Source: Pseudomonas sp. 14P_8.1_Bac3
GTDB taxonomy: Bacteria; Pseudomonadota; Gammaproteobacteria; Pseudomonadales; Pseudomonadaceae
Assembly: GCF_025466085.1 (NCBI RefSeq)
Contig: NZ_JANLOD010000010.1
Span: forward strand, 1 to 64,000
Reading direction: 5' to 3'
DNA: 64,000 nucleotides
The position numbers and the translations under genes were made by a program. Position 1 is the stretch's first letter. Each line of letters begins with the position of its first letter. Under the pieces are notes generated by a model. It was not told where the DNA came from. It made no database searches and saw nothing but the letters and a program-made list of their open reading frames with translations. Shown piece after piece: positions 11,801 through 25,941 of this stretch.

Positions 11801-12834
11801 AAGCGGCTGAAGAAGGGTTGGTAATCGGGGGAGCGCAGCTGGCGGATCAGTTCCACCGCCATCTCCGCCGTGGAGGCGTATTCCTTGAGCGGGTGCTCGG
11901 GGTCGTCCGGGAGGTACGCCACCACGCGCACCGCTTTCCGCGCCTGTTCGAGGTCCGGCGCGAACACCACAATGCCGGTGAGTCGGGCGGACATCAGCGT
12001 CAGGTCATGACACAACAAGGCTTGCCCATCGATGCGCATGCCTTGCAGGCCATCGGCCAGCCCGCCGATCAGGCGCGCGTATTGCTCGCTGACATCGCCG
12101 TTCATCCGCGCCCATTGCAGCGCGGCCTTGAGGGCGGCTTGCTGGCTCGCGTCTATTTTCAGGCGCAACACGGCGGCGCCCACCGGTTCGGAAAAACCCA
12201 GCGCTTCCTTGAGAGCGGCTTGATACTGCGCGCCAATGTCGAGCGACCGGCACAGCTTGATAAATGCCGGGATGCTCAGTTTTTCCTTGATCTGGGGCAA
12301 CGTGTCGAATTGCCCTGTCGCGGACGGCGCGGTGATGAAGGTCGAATGCGTTTCATAGGCATCGTCCTCGGCTTCCCTGGCTTCGAAGTTGTGCAGCGCC
12401 GCGTCCAGCATCGACACCGTCCATTCCCGCGTGCCGGTGTTGATCGGAAAACCGGGCACCGTCACGGGGATGTACAGACGCAGGAACGTCGTTCTGACGT
12501 CCAGGTCCAGATCGAAGCGTTTTTTCAACGCCTCCTTGAGCAACGGCTCGGCGAAGGCACTGGCGTCTTGCAGGTGGGCCAGGCGTTGGTCGACGGCATT
12601 TTGTGCGGTCCAGTGATCGGCCGTCAGTGTCTTGAGTGCCTGATGCTGTGCGCTCGAAGCTGACTTCAGCGCAGCGGTGAGCCGTGGCTGCGCGGCTTTC
12701 AACGCCTTCCGGCGGGCGAGCGTGGCCTGGCCGACCCAGTCGGGCAGGGCGTTCTTGAGGTGCTGATAATGGCTGTCGGGATGTTCAAATTGCGCCGCGG
12801 TCACCGTGGCCGACGAATCTTGGGGCACCTGCAT
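5872..12834 (-). CDS. Giant DUF6543-type toxin-like LRR protein with four LRR modules (2320 aa)
   Basis: Paralogue of the 1562-aa gene immediately downstream, with the same N-terminal ~1100-residue architecture and the same hydrophobic segment at about 443-485 (VVAPFVPVLGELMMGYMAYQ). Four tandem linker+LRR modules follow. Their DFSHV motifs fall near residues 1168, 1468, 1770 and 2074, a period of 300-304 aa. Linkers share LPGTLADGRAQLTRWE-like and HPxTGxPL-like signatures. The protein ends within a fifth linker after GRAELARLAAEFE, so the last module is truncated and no NEL ligase domain is present. AAGGAA precedes the ATG. It looks like an effector or toxin built by module amplification; function and export are not shown by sequence. 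Confidence 0.85.
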   Translation of the reverse strand: MQVPQDSSATVTAAQFEHPDSHYQHLKNALPDWVGQATLARRKALKAAQPRLTAALKSASSAQHQALKTLTADHWTAQNAVDQRLAHLQDASAFAEPLLKEALKKRFDLDLDVRTTFLRLYIPVTVPGFPINTGTREWTVSMLDAALHNFEAREAEDDAYETHSTFITAPSATGQFDTLPQIKEKLSIPAFIKLCRSLDIGAQYQAALKEALGFSEPVGAAVLRLKIDASQQAALKAALQWARMNGDVSEQYARLIGGLADGLQGMRIDGQALLCHDLTLMSARLTGIVVFAPDLEQARKAVRVVAYLPDDPEHPLKEYASTAEMAVELIRQLRSPDYQPFFSRFVDHEHRGVFFATLNSRLSKLEWHEPVQGSALPAWRETPIDNPNLQFAITPIGGNLWLHLYQGKLNKILNDAQTLAVETARADQKARWALWDSFVDIASAILQAAALVVAPFVPVLGELMMGYMAYQLLDETFEGVIEWAEGQSTEAFEHLMGAVESLVQLGVFAAGAAIGAGEYRKVLPKEVVAFIDRFKPVKLANGQTRYWKPDLSTYETSPPAADSKANELGLRPHQGKHLLALDQVHYAVSESPIKGQYQIEHPIRPDAYQPQLRHNGDGAWHTELEEPLEWDSATALRRIGHGVEGFSDAQREQILQVSGVPENALRKMHVNQEPLPPLLADSIKRFRIDQDLGHFIEQLDSDLPDQYLHADPVSQLQLLTEHHRWPSSKRLRFIDEHGDIVWTSSTDDTLPVTVLRQDRLTDGDLLKTLLQSLDESAAQALLGEPFGSPTPPLDVRARTLRKQLAHLARAHRSALFESRYTTLEQNNDPLFRQIALHDPRLPISVTRELLDTATGEELIQIRAGQLPARQQGLIDLANQEVRVTRAFEGLALDSVNNPDTDTLALHSLQQLTGWTGDVRIDVRDRSVDGPLLDSTGQPQASVQKVLVRQADGRYQAFDDRGQALHSVSDFYASVLYALPDTERQALDLHIGQADQLKASIRRHPLDRNALRVTIAHPPIQAPVTDTLRLVRAQGYRRLLRTVNAANEQPLTLQQRIQQLYPTYSPEDIETLLAVLRDHPDGPRTVLSRLRNEFTRQAEDLTRWVYDVPTVDRNGRTLTDAEFQAARQTRRLFKRLLLQCWRRETYGPIGYTLHVPGSILGDLPPLSADFSHVDLLQINGSAGTRGLNDFLQHLSGLQHLEIQDFALPDLPSAIASMPNLRQLVVRNSGITLSLADQQLLPSLKTLSVLDLQDNPLTLTPDLHDMPALRDVNLANTGISMVPANLLDHPQLIIGNFAGNRLTELPEPLYTLNADLSNGFNFANNPLSAAARERIKAHYLRTGKHFGVVAEQADTDRVRALFVQHNVRQATDLLYRLPGTLADGRAQLTRWETELTRLLEDLGRWQHEVADRHPATGRLLNINETFNEHVARETFARQVEQFWRTRISKHPDRFRADLTFIGELPVLTADFSHVPGLILTGNAHVSGVVPFLQRFTGLRSLTLSQFALDQVPQAITHMPLLDTLLLDHCGVVLTPEGQAALASRPNLKSLELTHNPLGTAPDLASLPELTYLDLSYNALTAVPAGLAEHPNLRTTVLESNRITELPEALFSLPAERIDGLDFADNPFSAETRERIKTCFQATGQDFGVHADPADIALIMELFSTLDEQDSSDVIYSLPGTLEAGRAQVNRWQAELTQLTDQLKDWTRATPSHHPVTGQPLTIEQIHTDFLARNEFAQRLQQYWRDRPDPVQKREDNFNLELIFVGDLPRLTADFSHVSTLTLNGNPAITGTEAFLELFPNLHTLDLQNFALERMPQALTQMPELRELIINRCQLPMTSESQAVLSSLDGLEALDLSENPLAVAPDLTRMPLLNELRLSNTGITRLPNGFSDLDNLRIASLHGNRISELPEELFSVSPEVADGINLSNNPISAASRERIKTWYASTGIDFVVLVEKADIDRAQALFPSLDREDASHMVYKLPGTLADGRAQLTRWELEIAQMTRDLKRWAGDIPAQHPTMGHALTGTERFGESADRKLFAKKLEQLWRHRPPEAPELRENTFIAHPAFIGDMPSLSTDFSHVTMLSLTGHAALSVNARFLECFSGLQHLELRNFNLGRIPPSVTGMHSLEFLVLSRCRVALGSEGQAALASLSRLKMLDLFDNPLGSVPDVTPLQALTFIDLSNTGIDRVPTGVANPAQLRTVLLRDNRISELPEALYQLSAEAADGFDFSNNPLSAATLDRLKTYQRQTGSDFGAWADPADIEHVIALYPQMTTSEASHFIFGLPGTIVDGRAELARLAAEFERTGTRPDSRAARGDTAMEH

Positions 12835-12894
12835 CGTGCTTTTCCTTGAGCAGTTAAAGATTGCAAAAGGAAATCAAGGATCGGCGTCCCTCAG

Positions 12895-12909
12895 GCGGTA
12901 CATAGTTAT
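12895..12909 (-). promoter_or_regulatory. 15-bp motif shared with the downstream paralogue
   Basis: This is the second exact copy of ATAACTATGTACCGC (minus strand), 60 nt before the start codon of the 2320-aa gene. Conservation of sequence and spacing between two otherwise different leaders suggests a common promoter or regulator site. Confidence 0.5.
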
Positions 12910-12963
12910 CGGATGCGGGTAGGGCTGAAATCAAATCCCGGCAACCCTGCCTCTAACCCCGCC

Positions 12964-12979
12964 CGCAGTTTAAACTGCG
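12964..12979. promoter_or_regulatory. Perfect 16-bp palindrome between toxin-like gene and aruC
   Basis: CGCAGTTTAAACTGCG is a perfect inverted repeat in the 306-bp divergent intergenic region. It lies between the toxin-gene 15-mer and the ArgR sites, so it is placed to act as an operator for either side. The binding protein is not recognised. Confidence 0.4.
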
Positions 12980-12995
12980 CCTTTGCGACGCTATA

Positions 12996-14361
<1,366 letters not shown>

Positions 14362-14370
14362 TAGACCTTT

Positions 14371-14394
14371 CGACGCCTGACGATTCAGGCGTCG
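14371..14394 (+). terminator. Hairpin after aruC
   Basis: CGACGCCTGA pairs with TCAGGCGTCG across a 4-nt loop, 9 nt after the aruC stop codon. Only a weak T-rich stretch follows, so it may be partial termination or mRNA protection within the aru cluster. Confidence 0.45.
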
Positions 14395-14424
14395 ATCCCA
14401 ATTTGTATGCCAGACCGGTTTAAA

Positions 14425-14514
14425 TGTGGGAGCGGGCTTGCTCGCGATAGCGGTGTATCAGTCAGCATCGTGGGTGGCTGATACACCGCTTTCGCGAGCA
14501 AGCCCGCTCCCACA
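14425..14514. repeat. REPIN (inverted REP pair)
   Basis: TGTGGGAGCGGGCTTGCTCG and its inverted copy flank a 40-50 nt centre whose arms (cggtgtatcag/ctgatacaccg) also pair. The right half is shared with the element at 63048-63138. Confidence 0.9.
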
Positions 14515-14576
14515 ATGTTGCAGTGCCGGGTCTGGACTATTTTTCCCCAAGAGTTTTTCGAGAAAGGAGTGACACC

Positions 14577-15596
14577 ATGCTGGTGATGCGCCCCGCGCAA
14601 ATGGCTGATCTGGGCGAGGTACAGCGTCTGGCTGCGGACAGCCCGATTGGTGTCACTTCCTTGCCGGATGACGTTGAACGCCTGAGCGACAAGATCGCCG
14701 CAAGCGAAGCGTCGTTTGCCGCCGAAGTCAGCTTCAACGGTGAAGAAAGCTACTTCTTCGTCCTCGAAGACAGCACCACCGGCAAACTCGCCGGCTGCTC
14801 GGCCATTGTTGCCTCGGCCGGTTATTCCGAGCCGTTCTACAGCTTTCGCAATGAAACCTTCGTGCACGCCTCCCGCGAGCTGAAGATTCATAACAAGATT
14901 CACGTGCTCTCGCAGTGCCACGACCTGACCGGCAACAGCCTGCTGACCAGTTTCTACGTGCAGCGCGAGCTGGTCGGTTCGCCGTGGGCGGAACTCAATT
15001 CCCGGGGCCGCTTGCTGTTCGTCGCCAGCCACCCGGAGCGTTTTGCCGATTCCGTGGTGACCGAGATCGTCGGTTACAGCGACGAAAACGGCGACTCGCC
15101 GTTCTGGGACGCCATCGGGCGCAACTTCTTCGACCTCAACTACGCTGAAGCCGAGCGCCTGTGCGGCCTGAAGAGCCGCACGTTCCTCGCCGAACTGATG
15201 CCGCACTACCCGATCTATGTGCCGCTGCTGCCGGACTCCGCGCAGGAAGCCATGGGCCAGGTGCATCCACGGGCGCAGATCACCTTCGACATCCTGATGC
15301 GCGAAGGCTTCGAGACCGATCACTACATCGACATTTTCGATGGTGGCCCGACCTTGCACGCCCGTGTCTCGGGGATCCGTTCGATCGCCCAGAGCCGCGT
15401 GGTGCCAGTGAAAATCGGCGAGCCGGCCAAAGGCATCGGCCGTCAATACCTGGTGGCCAACGCCCAGTTGCAGGATTACCGCGCCGTGTTGCTCGAACTC
15501 GATTACGCGCCGGGCAAACCCGTGACCCTGGATCTGCAAGCGGCCGAAGCCCTGGGCGTCGGTGAGGGTGCCAGCGTGCGCCTGGTGGCGGTTTAA
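14577..15596 (+). CDS. aruF: Arginine/ornithine N-succinyltransferase, alpha subunit AruF
   Basis: 339-aa subunit of the heteromeric enzyme that transfers succinyl from succinyl-CoA to arginine (or ornithine), first step of the AST pathway. It begins MLVMRPAQMADLGEVQRLA and carries the family segments LFVASHPERFADSV and SPFWDAIGRNFFDLNYAEAE. A GNAT-type fold is expected. The ATG at 14577 follows GAAAGGAG; an in-frame start at 14523 lies too far upstream and inside the leader. The homologous beta subunit follows 69 nt downstream; the two are evidently an ancient duplication sharing SPFW and MGQVHP/IGQVHP motifs. Confidence 0.95.
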   Translation: MLVMRPAQMADLGEVQRLAADSPIGVTSLPDDVERLSDKIAASEASFAAEVSFNGEESYFFVLEDSTTGKLAGCSAIVASAGYSEPFYSFRNETFVHASRELKIHNKIHVLSQCHDLTGNSLLTSFYVQRELVGSPWAELNSRGRLLFVASHPERFADSVVTEIVGYSDENGDSPFWDAIGRNFFDLNYAEAERLCGLKSRTFLAELMPHYPIYVPLLPDSAQEAMGQVHPRAQITFDILMREGFETDHYIDIFDGGPTLHARVSGIRSIAQSRVVPVKIGEPAKGIGRQYLVANAQLQDYRAVLLELDYAPGKPVTLDLQAAEALGVGEGASVRLVAV

Positions 15597-15665
15597 GGCC
15601 TGTCTGGAAAGTATCCTGGAAAGTTGTTTCGCGGGTGGCGTTGGCGGCCCGTTTGAGGAGATAGC

Positions 15666-18157
<2,492 letters not shown>

Positions 18158-18161
18158 TGCC

Positions 18162-18232
18162 CATCGCCAGCAGGCTGGCTCCCACAGGTTCGGTGGCGTC
18201 TCACACCTGTGGGAGCCAGCCTGCTGGCGATG
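18162..18232. repeat. REP-like inverted repeat
   Basis: Arms CATCGCCAGCAGGCTGGCTC and its reverse complement form a nearly perfect hairpin between aruD and aruB. It is a different REP subfamily (ATCGCCAGC type) from the GAGCGGGCTTGCTCGCG elements, related to the one at 52112. Confidence 0.85.
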
Positions 18233-18299
18233 ACCGCGCCTCGGTCTTAAAGATTAGTTACTGAAGCCTATAACAACAGATTCTCGTGGAGCCTCGCTG

Positions 18300-19646
18300 A
18301 TGAAATCCTATGAAGTCAATTTTGACGGTCTAGTGGGGCCGACCCATAACTACGGCGGTTTGTCCTACGGCAACGTCGCGTCGCAGAGCAACAGCCAGCA
18401 GTCGTCGAACCCGAAGGAAGCCGCGCTGCAAGGCCTGGCGAAAATGAAAGCGCTGATGGAAATGGGCTTTCAGCAAGGCGTTCTCGCCCCACAAGAGCGC
18501 CCTGACGTCGCCGCGTTGCGCCGCCTGGGCTTCAGCGGTACCGACGCGCAAGTGATCGAACGCGCCGCGAAAGAGGCGATGCCGCTGCTGGTTGCCAGCT
18601 GCTCGGCGTCCAGCATGTGGGTGGCCAACGCCGCCACGGTCAGCCCGAGCGCTGACACCGCCGACGGTCGCGTGCACTTCACCGCTGCCAACCTCAACTG
18701 CAAATACCACCGCAGCATCGAACACCCGACCACCAGCCGTGTGCTGGGCGCGATGTTCGCTGATCAGAAACATTTTGCTCACCATGCGGCATTGCCGGCG
18801 GTGGCGCAGTTCGGTGACGAAGGCGCGGCCAACCACACGCGTTTCTGCCGTGAATACGGCGAGGCCGGCGTCGAGTTCTTTGTGTTCGGTCGCAGTGCGT
18901 TCGATACCCGCTACCCGGCACCGCAGAAGTACCCGGCGCGCCAGACCCTCGAAGCCTCGCAAGCGGTCGCCCGTCTGCACGGCCTGAGCGATGACGGCGT
19001 GGTGTACGCCCAGCAGAACCCTTCGGTGATCGATCAGGGCGTGTTCCACAACGACGTGATCGCGGTGGGTAACGGCGAAGTGCTGTTCTATCACGAGGAC
19101 GCGTTCCTCGACACCGAGCAGATGCTCGCCGAGCTGCAAGGCAAACTCGCCAGGGTCGGTGGGAAATTTCAGTCGATCTGCGTTCCGCGTTCCGCGGTCA
19201 CCGTGGAAGACGCCGTGCGTTCCTACCTGTTCAACAGCCAGCTGCTGTCGCGTCCTGACGGTTCGATGCTGTTGATCGTGCCGGAAGAATGCCGTGGCAA
19301 CGAGCGCGTCTGGCAATACCTGCAAGGCCTGACCAGTTCTGGCGGCCTGATCCGTGAAGTCAAGGTCTTCGACCTCAAGCAAAGCATGCAGAACGGTGGT
19401 GGCCCGGCATGCCTGCGTTTGCGCGTGGCGCTGAATGAAACCGAACTGGCGGCCGTCAACCCAGGGGTTATCATGACCGCACCGTTGTACGGCACGCTGA
19501 CCGAATGGGTCGACAAGCACTACCGCGACCGCATGACCGAAAACGATCTGGCGGACCCGCAATTGTTGCTTGAGTGCCGGACGGCACTGGATGAACTGAC
19601 GCAAATCCTTAAACTGGGCGCGGTTTATCCTTTCCAGATCAATTGA
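18300..19646 (+). CDS. aruB: N-succinylarginine dihydrolase AruB
   Basis: 448-aa hydrolase that converts N2-succinylarginine to succinylornithine, CO2 and two ammonia; second AST step. It belongs to the AstB family of the amidinotransferase superfamily: N-terminal [18 protein letters not shown], and the catalytic Cys in [15 protein letters not shown] near residue 369. Length is typical. It follows aruD after a REP hairpin and is followed within 20 nt by a small conserved gene, so it is probably in the same transcription unit. Confidence 0.96.
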   Translation: MKSYEVNFDGLVGPTHNYGGLSYGNVASQSNSQQSSNPKEAALQGLAKMKALMEMGFQQGVLAPQERPDVAALRRLGFSGTDAQVIERAAKEAMPLLVASCSASSMWVANAATVSPSADTADGRVHFTAANLNCKYHRSIEHPTTSRVLGAMFADQKHFAHHAALPAVAQFGDEGAANHTRFCREYGEAGVEFFVFGRSAFDTRYPAPQKYPARQTLEASQAVARLHGLSDDGVVYAQQNPSVIDQGVFHNDVIAVGNGEVLFYHEDAFLDTEQMLAELQGKLARVGGKFQSICVPRSAVTVEDAVRSYLFNSQLLSRPDGSMLLIVPEECRGNERVWQYLQGLTSSGGLIREVKVFDLKQSMQNGGGPACLRLRVALNETELAAVNPGVIMTAPLYGTLTEWVDKHYRDRMTENDLADPQLLLECRTALDELTQILKLGAVYPFQIN

Positions 19647-19666
19647 ACGTCGAGAGCGTAGAAAAC

Positions 19667-19954
19667 ATGAGCGATACCCTGCAGCTGATCCTTGAAGACA
19701 CCGACGGCACGCAACTGGAAACTTCCTGCACCCGCGTCGCGGTCATTTGGCAAGGCAAAGAGCTGTGGATCCAGCACGACGGCCGCGGCCAGTTGCTGAT
19801 CGGCGTGGACGTCGAAGAGGGTGACGCGGAATACGCCAACCTGCTGCTGCGCCCATTGGCGACTAATCTGGTGAGTCTGCAACTGGAAATGGAACCGGCA
19901 GATGTCGGTGACGAAGAACACGTTCACGGCCCGGATTGCAATCACGACCACTAA
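19667..19954 (+). CDS. Conserved small acidic protein within the aru cluster
   Basis: 95 aa, soluble, acidic, ending in a His/Asp-rich tail (EEHVHGPDCNHDH) that could bind metal. It sits between aruB and aruE as the unnamed PA0900-type gene does in P. aeruginosa. The ATG at 19667 gives MSDTLQLILEDTDGTQLET; an in-frame TTG at 19643 is less likely because it overlaps the aruB stop region without a better ribosome site. Twelve nt separate it from aruE. Function unknown; a role in arginine catabolism is only implied by position. Confidence 0.8.
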   Translation: MSDTLQLILEDTDGTQLETSCTRVAVIWQGKELWIQHDGRGQLLIGVDVEEGDAEYANLLLRPLATNLVSLQLEMEPADVGDEEHVHGPDCNHDH

Positions 19955-19966
19955 GGAAACCGCTCT

Positions 19967-20977
19967 ATGCTCGCCCTCGGCAAACTGCTTGAACTGACCC
20001 TCGCCGGCCGCGAACCGGCGGAGAAGACTCAACTGACTGTCGAAGGCGTGCGGATGCGCTGGCTGAGCGAAGGTGCGCTGGAAGTCCGGCCACCTGAAGC
20101 TCGCGACAATGGCCTGGACCTGCTGCTGTCAGCCGGCATCCATGGCAACGAAACAGCGCCGATCGAGTTGCTCGATCGCCTGCTGCATGACATCGCCCGC
20201 GGCGACCTGAAGCCGCGCGCCCGTATTCTGTTCCTGTTCGGCAACCCGGAAGCGATTCGCAAAGGCGAGCGTTTCGTCGAGCAGGACGTCAACCGGCTGT
20301 TTAACGGTCGGCATGAACAAAGCAGCGGATCAGAGGCACTGCGCGCCTGTGAGCTGGAGCGCCTGGCGGCGAGTTTCTTCAGCTTGCCGGACCGTGAACG
20401 CCTGCACTACGACCTGCACACGGCGATCCGTGGCTCGAAGATCGAGCAGTTCGCCTTGTACCCGTGGAAGGAAGGTCGCCAGCACTCCCGTCAGGAATTG
20501 GCGCGGCTGCGCGCCGCCGGCATGGAAGCGGTGCTGCTGCAGAACAAGCCGTCCATCGTCTTCAGTTCCTACACCTACGACAAACTGGGTGCCGAGTCTT
20601 TCACGCTGGAACTGGGCAAGGCGCGGCCGTTCGGGCAGAACGCCGGGGTCAATGTCGACCTGCTGGAAACCCGCCTCAAGCAGATCATCGAAGGCAACGA
20701 ACCGCCGCTGGCCGAAGCGTCGCTCGACGGTTTGCAGCTGTTCAGCGTGGCGCGGGAAATTATCAAGCACAGCGACAGCTTCCGCCTGAACCTGCCGGCG
20801 GACATCGAGAATTTTTCGGAACTGGAAGTGGGTTACCTGCTGGCCGAAGACATCGCCCAGACGCGGTGGATCATCGAAGAAGAGGGCGCCCGCATCATCT
20901 TCCCCAACCCGAAGGTCAAGAACGGCCTGCGCGCCGGCATCCTGATCGTCCCGGCCACCGAAGAAAACCTCGCCTGA
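19967..20977 (+). CDS. aruE: Succinylglutamate desuccinylase AruE
   Basis: 336-aa zinc carboxypeptidase-like enzyme (AstE/aspartoacylase family) that releases glutamate and succinate from succinylglutamate, last AST step. Zinc ligands are visible as HGNE in [11 protein letters not shown] and the His of [19 protein letters not shown] precedes the ATG. It closes the aru cluster; a REPIN follows and the next gene is convergent. Confidence 0.95.
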   Translation: MLALGKLLELTLAGREPAEKTQLTVEGVRMRWLSEGALEVRPPEARDNGLDLLLSAGIHGNETAPIELLDRLLHDIARGDLKPRARILFLFGNPEAIRKGERFVEQDVNRLFNGRHEQSSGSEALRACELERLAASFFSLPDRERLHYDLHTAIRGSKIEQFALYPWKEGRQHSRQELARLRAAGMEAVLLQNKPSIVFSSYTYDKLGAESFTLELGKARPFGQNAGVNVDLLETRLKQIIEGNEPPLAEASLDGLQLFSVAREIIKHSDSFRLNLPADIENFSELEVGYLLAEDIAQTRWIIEEEGARIIFPNPKVKNGLRAGILIVPATEENLA

Positions 20978-20990
20978 AGCGGTTGTGACC

Positions 20991-21081
20991 CTGTGGGAGC
21001 GAGCCTGCTCGCGATTACGATGTATCAGACCCCTATGGGCCGGCTGATACTCCGCAATCGCGAGCAGGCTCGCTCCCACGG
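20991..21081. repeat. REPIN between aruE and ribH2
   Basis: Inverted arms CTGTGGGAGCGAGCCTGCTC and complement, with an internal pair (gatgtatcag/ctgatac). It separates two convergent genes. Confidence 0.88.
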
Positions 21082-21098
21082 TTAGATTCTGGAGAGAA

Positions 21099-21608
21099 TC
21101 AGACCGCCACGGCCCGAGGCTCGCTGCGACGCAGCGCGCGGATCTTGTGCAACGTATCCGCACAGGTCTTCGCTGCTTCCTGGCCCTTGTGCACAAAGTG
21201 CTCGAAGAAGAACTTCTGATGTTCTTCGCCAGCGTGGAAGTGGTGCGGGGTCAGCGACACAGAGAAGACCGGCACTTCGGTTTCCAGCTGAACCTGCATC
21301 AGGCCGCTGACAACCGACTGGGCAACGAACTCGTGACGATAGATCCCGCCGTCCACCACCAGGGCTGCCGCGACGATGCCGGCGTAACGACCGGTCTTGG
21401 CCAGCAATTTGGCGTGCAGGGGCATTTCAAAGGCGCCGCCGACTTCAAAGAAATCGATGTCCGATTCCTGATAACCCTGGGCAATCATTTCCGCGACGAA
21501 GCCTTTACGGCTCTGGTCGACGATTTCCTTGTGCCAGCAGGCCTGGATGAACGCAACGCGCTCGCCCTGATGGTTTTTGCTTTTGCTATCGATTGCGGTG
21601 GGTTGCAT
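21099..21608 (-). CDS. ribH2: 6,7-dimethyl-8-ribityllumazine synthase, RibH2 type
   Basis: 169-aa enzyme of riboflavin synthesis: condenses 5-amino-6-ribitylamino-uracil with 3,4-dihydroxybutanone phosphate. The sequence (RVAFIQACWHKEIVDQSRKG, FFEVGGAFEMPLHAKLLA, GGIYRHEFVA, TPHHFH) fits the decameric type II enzymes of Brucella/rhizobia rather than the icosahedral RibH of the housekeeping rib operon, so this is probably a second, regulated copy. AGGAGT precedes the ATG but lies in a hairpin. An FMN riboswitch sits in its leader, implying repression when FMN is plentiful. Confidence 0.9.
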   Translation of the reverse strand: MQPTAIDSKSKNHQGERVAFIQACWHKEIVDQSRKGFVAEMIAQGYQESDIDFFEVGGAFEMPLHAKLLAKTGRYAGIVAAALVVDGGIYRHEFVAQSVVSGLMQVQLETEVPVFSVSLTPHHFHAGEEHQKFFFEHFVHKGQEAAKTCADTLHKIRALRRSEPRAVAV

Positions 21609-21617
21609 GTTCTGACT

Positions 21618-21638
21618 CCTGTTTAATTAAAAAACAGG
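21618..21638 (-). promoter_or_regulatory. Ribosome-site-sequestering hairpin of ribH2
   Basis: CCTGTTT pairs with AAACAGG over 7 bp; the 3' arm contains the start of the AGGAG ribosome site 10 nt before the ATG. It lies 75 nt after the FMN aptamer, as expected for a translational expression platform. Confidence 0.55.
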
Positions 21639-21712
21639 GCATATGAATCGAAGGGGATTTAAGGGTACGCACGCTCGCACTAATGCCGCGGACAGCCCTT
21701 TGGCGTCAATCC

Positions 21713-21877
21713 CGTTCTCTCTTCATCCGGACTATGACCGTCGGCCCCGGAATCACACCGGGTCTGCTGACCTTGTCGCCGATCACCGCCGAAGCCGCGT
21801 CGTCACCAAGCGCTCGCGGGCTATGCGCATTGCGCGCAATTACCGCCGGTGGGGAGTTGCACCCCGCCCTGAGAACG
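21713..21877 (-). ncRNA. FMN riboswitch (RFN element)
   Basis: On the minus strand the conserved RFN blocks are present in order: the closing stem CGTTCTC paired with GAGAACG at the far end, CAGGGCGGGGTGCAACTCCC, ACCGGCGGTAAT, AGCCCGCGAGC, GGTCAGCAGA, CCGGTGTGATTCCGGGGCCGA and GACGGTCATAGTCCGGATGA-like segments. It lies 104 nt before ribH2, which fits FMN-controlled expression of a riboflavin enzyme. Confidence 0.95.
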
Positions 21878-22077
21878 TTTTGCCGGCAGATTGTCTGGCG
21901 GCGCAGCGTTTTTAACACATATTTCTGCGCAGCGCATCGCGCCTTTCTGATGATTGCTATCGACTTTTTCACTCGAACAGCGCGATTTTTCCTGGGATAA
22001 GGGTTGATTATTCAGACCCATGACCGCAGTAATTCCCTCTTGAAAGGGATTTTCCCCTGCTTACCGAGGCCAGATTC

Positions 22078-23082
22078 ATGAGCGTTATCGATCTTCGCAG
22101 CGACACCGTCACCCAACCGACCCAAGGGATGCTCGACGCGATGGCCAAGGCGGTCACCGGTGACGACGTCTATGGCGAAGACCCGACGGTCAATCGCCTG
22201 GAAGCCGAGTTGGCGCAACGCCTGGGCTTTGCCGCGGCGCTGTTCGTGCCGACGGGCACCATGAGTAATCTGCTGGGGTTGATGGCGCATTGCGAGCGCG
22301 GCGAGGAATACATCGTCGGCCAACAGGCGCATACCTATAAGTACGAAGGTGGAGGGGCGGCGGTGCTCGGTTCGATCCAGCCACAGCCGCTGGAAGTGCA
22401 GGCCGATGGTTCGCTGGACCTGGCCCAGGTGGCGGCGGCGATCAAGCCGGACGACTTCCATTTCGCCCGCACCCGTTTGCTGGCGCTGGAAAACACCATG
22501 CAAGGCAAGGTGCTACCGCTCGAGTACCTGGCCCGGGCGCGCCGTTTCACCCATGAACACGGCTTGGCTCTGCATCTGGACGGCGCGCGGTTGTACAACG
22601 CGGCGGTGAAGCTGGACGTGGATGCCCGCGAAATCGCCGAGCATTTCGACTCGGTGTCGGTGTGCCTGTCCAAAGGCCTGGGTGCGCCAGTGGGCTCGGT
22701 GTTGTGCGGCTCTGTGGCGTTGATCGGCAAGGCGCGGCGCCTGCGCAAAATGGTCGGCGGCGGCATGCGTCAGGCCGGGATTCTCGCGGCGGCGGGGCTG
22801 TATGCACTGGATCACAACGTCGAGCGTCTGGCCGACGACCATGCCAACGCCGAGTTCCTGGCCAACGGACTTCGCCAGGCCGGCTACGACGTCGAGCCAG
22901 TACAGACCAACATGGTTTACGTGCAGATCGGTGACAGGGCCGAGGCACTCAAGGCGTTTGCCGCTGAGCGCGAGATCAAGCTCAGCGCCGCCGGCCGCCT
23001 GAGAATGGTCACGCACATGGACGTCAGCCGCGCGCAAATCGAGCAAGTCGTCGCGACATTCGTCGAGTTTTCGCGCAACTGA
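22078..23082 (+). CDS. ltaE: Low-specificity L-threonine aldolase
   Basis: 334-aa PLP enzyme that splits L-threonine and L-allo-threonine to glycine and acetaldehyde. It starts [20 protein letters not shown] and contains [35 protein letters not shown] and [20 protein letters not shown], closely resembling E. coli LtaE. The PLP lysine is in [15 protein letters not shown] near residue 200. GAGG precedes the ATG. It is transcribed on its own before alaS. Confidence 0.93.
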   Translation: MSVIDLRSDTVTQPTQGMLDAMAKAVTGDDVYGEDPTVNRLEAELAQRLGFAAALFVPTGTMSNLLGLMAHCERGEEYIVGQQAHTYKYEGGGAAVLGSIQPQPLEVQADGSLDLAQVAAAIKPDDFHFARTRLLALENTMQGKVLPLEYLARARRFTHEHGLALHLDGARLYNAAVKLDVDAREIAEHFDSVSVCLSKGLGAPVGSVLCGSVALIGKARRLRKMVGGGMRQAGILAAAGLYALDHNVERLADDHANAEFLANGLRQAGYDVEPVQTNMVYVQIGDRAEALKAFAAEREIKLSAAGRLRMVTHMDVSRAQIEQVVATFVEFSRN

Positions 23083-23148
23083 CAGCGTTAGCCGTCCAAT
23101 TGACCGTTTCTATCGTATAAACACGCTGTACCCCGCGCGCAGGGCCGA

Positions 23149-23154
23149 TATAAT
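23149..23154 (+). promoter_or_regulatory. Candidate -10 of the alaS promoter
   Basis: A consensus TATAAT lies 75 nt before the alaS ATG, but no good -35 is found at normal spacing. Confidence 0.4.
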
Positions 23155-23228
23155 GCGGCCCTTTGCCGTTGCTTCGTCTGTTGACGTTTCGCACAGGCCT
23201 TTGGCCGCAGCCTCCGTGGAAGAACCTA

Positions 23229-25850
<2,622 letters not shown>

Positions 25851-25852
25851 GG

Positions 25853-25897
25853 CAGCGTTTCCGGCCCGCAGTCTAGTGGCGGGCCGGAACGCTGTTT
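25853..25897 (+). terminator. Hairpin between alaS and lysC
   Basis: About 16 bp of stem (CAGCGT, TCCGGCCCGC and complements, one bulged T) followed by TTT, directly after the alaS stop codon. Confidence 0.65.
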
Positions 25898-25941
25898 GAG
25901 TGATTATTTGGGCGCCCTTCATGGGCAGAGGCGGCTTTGAA

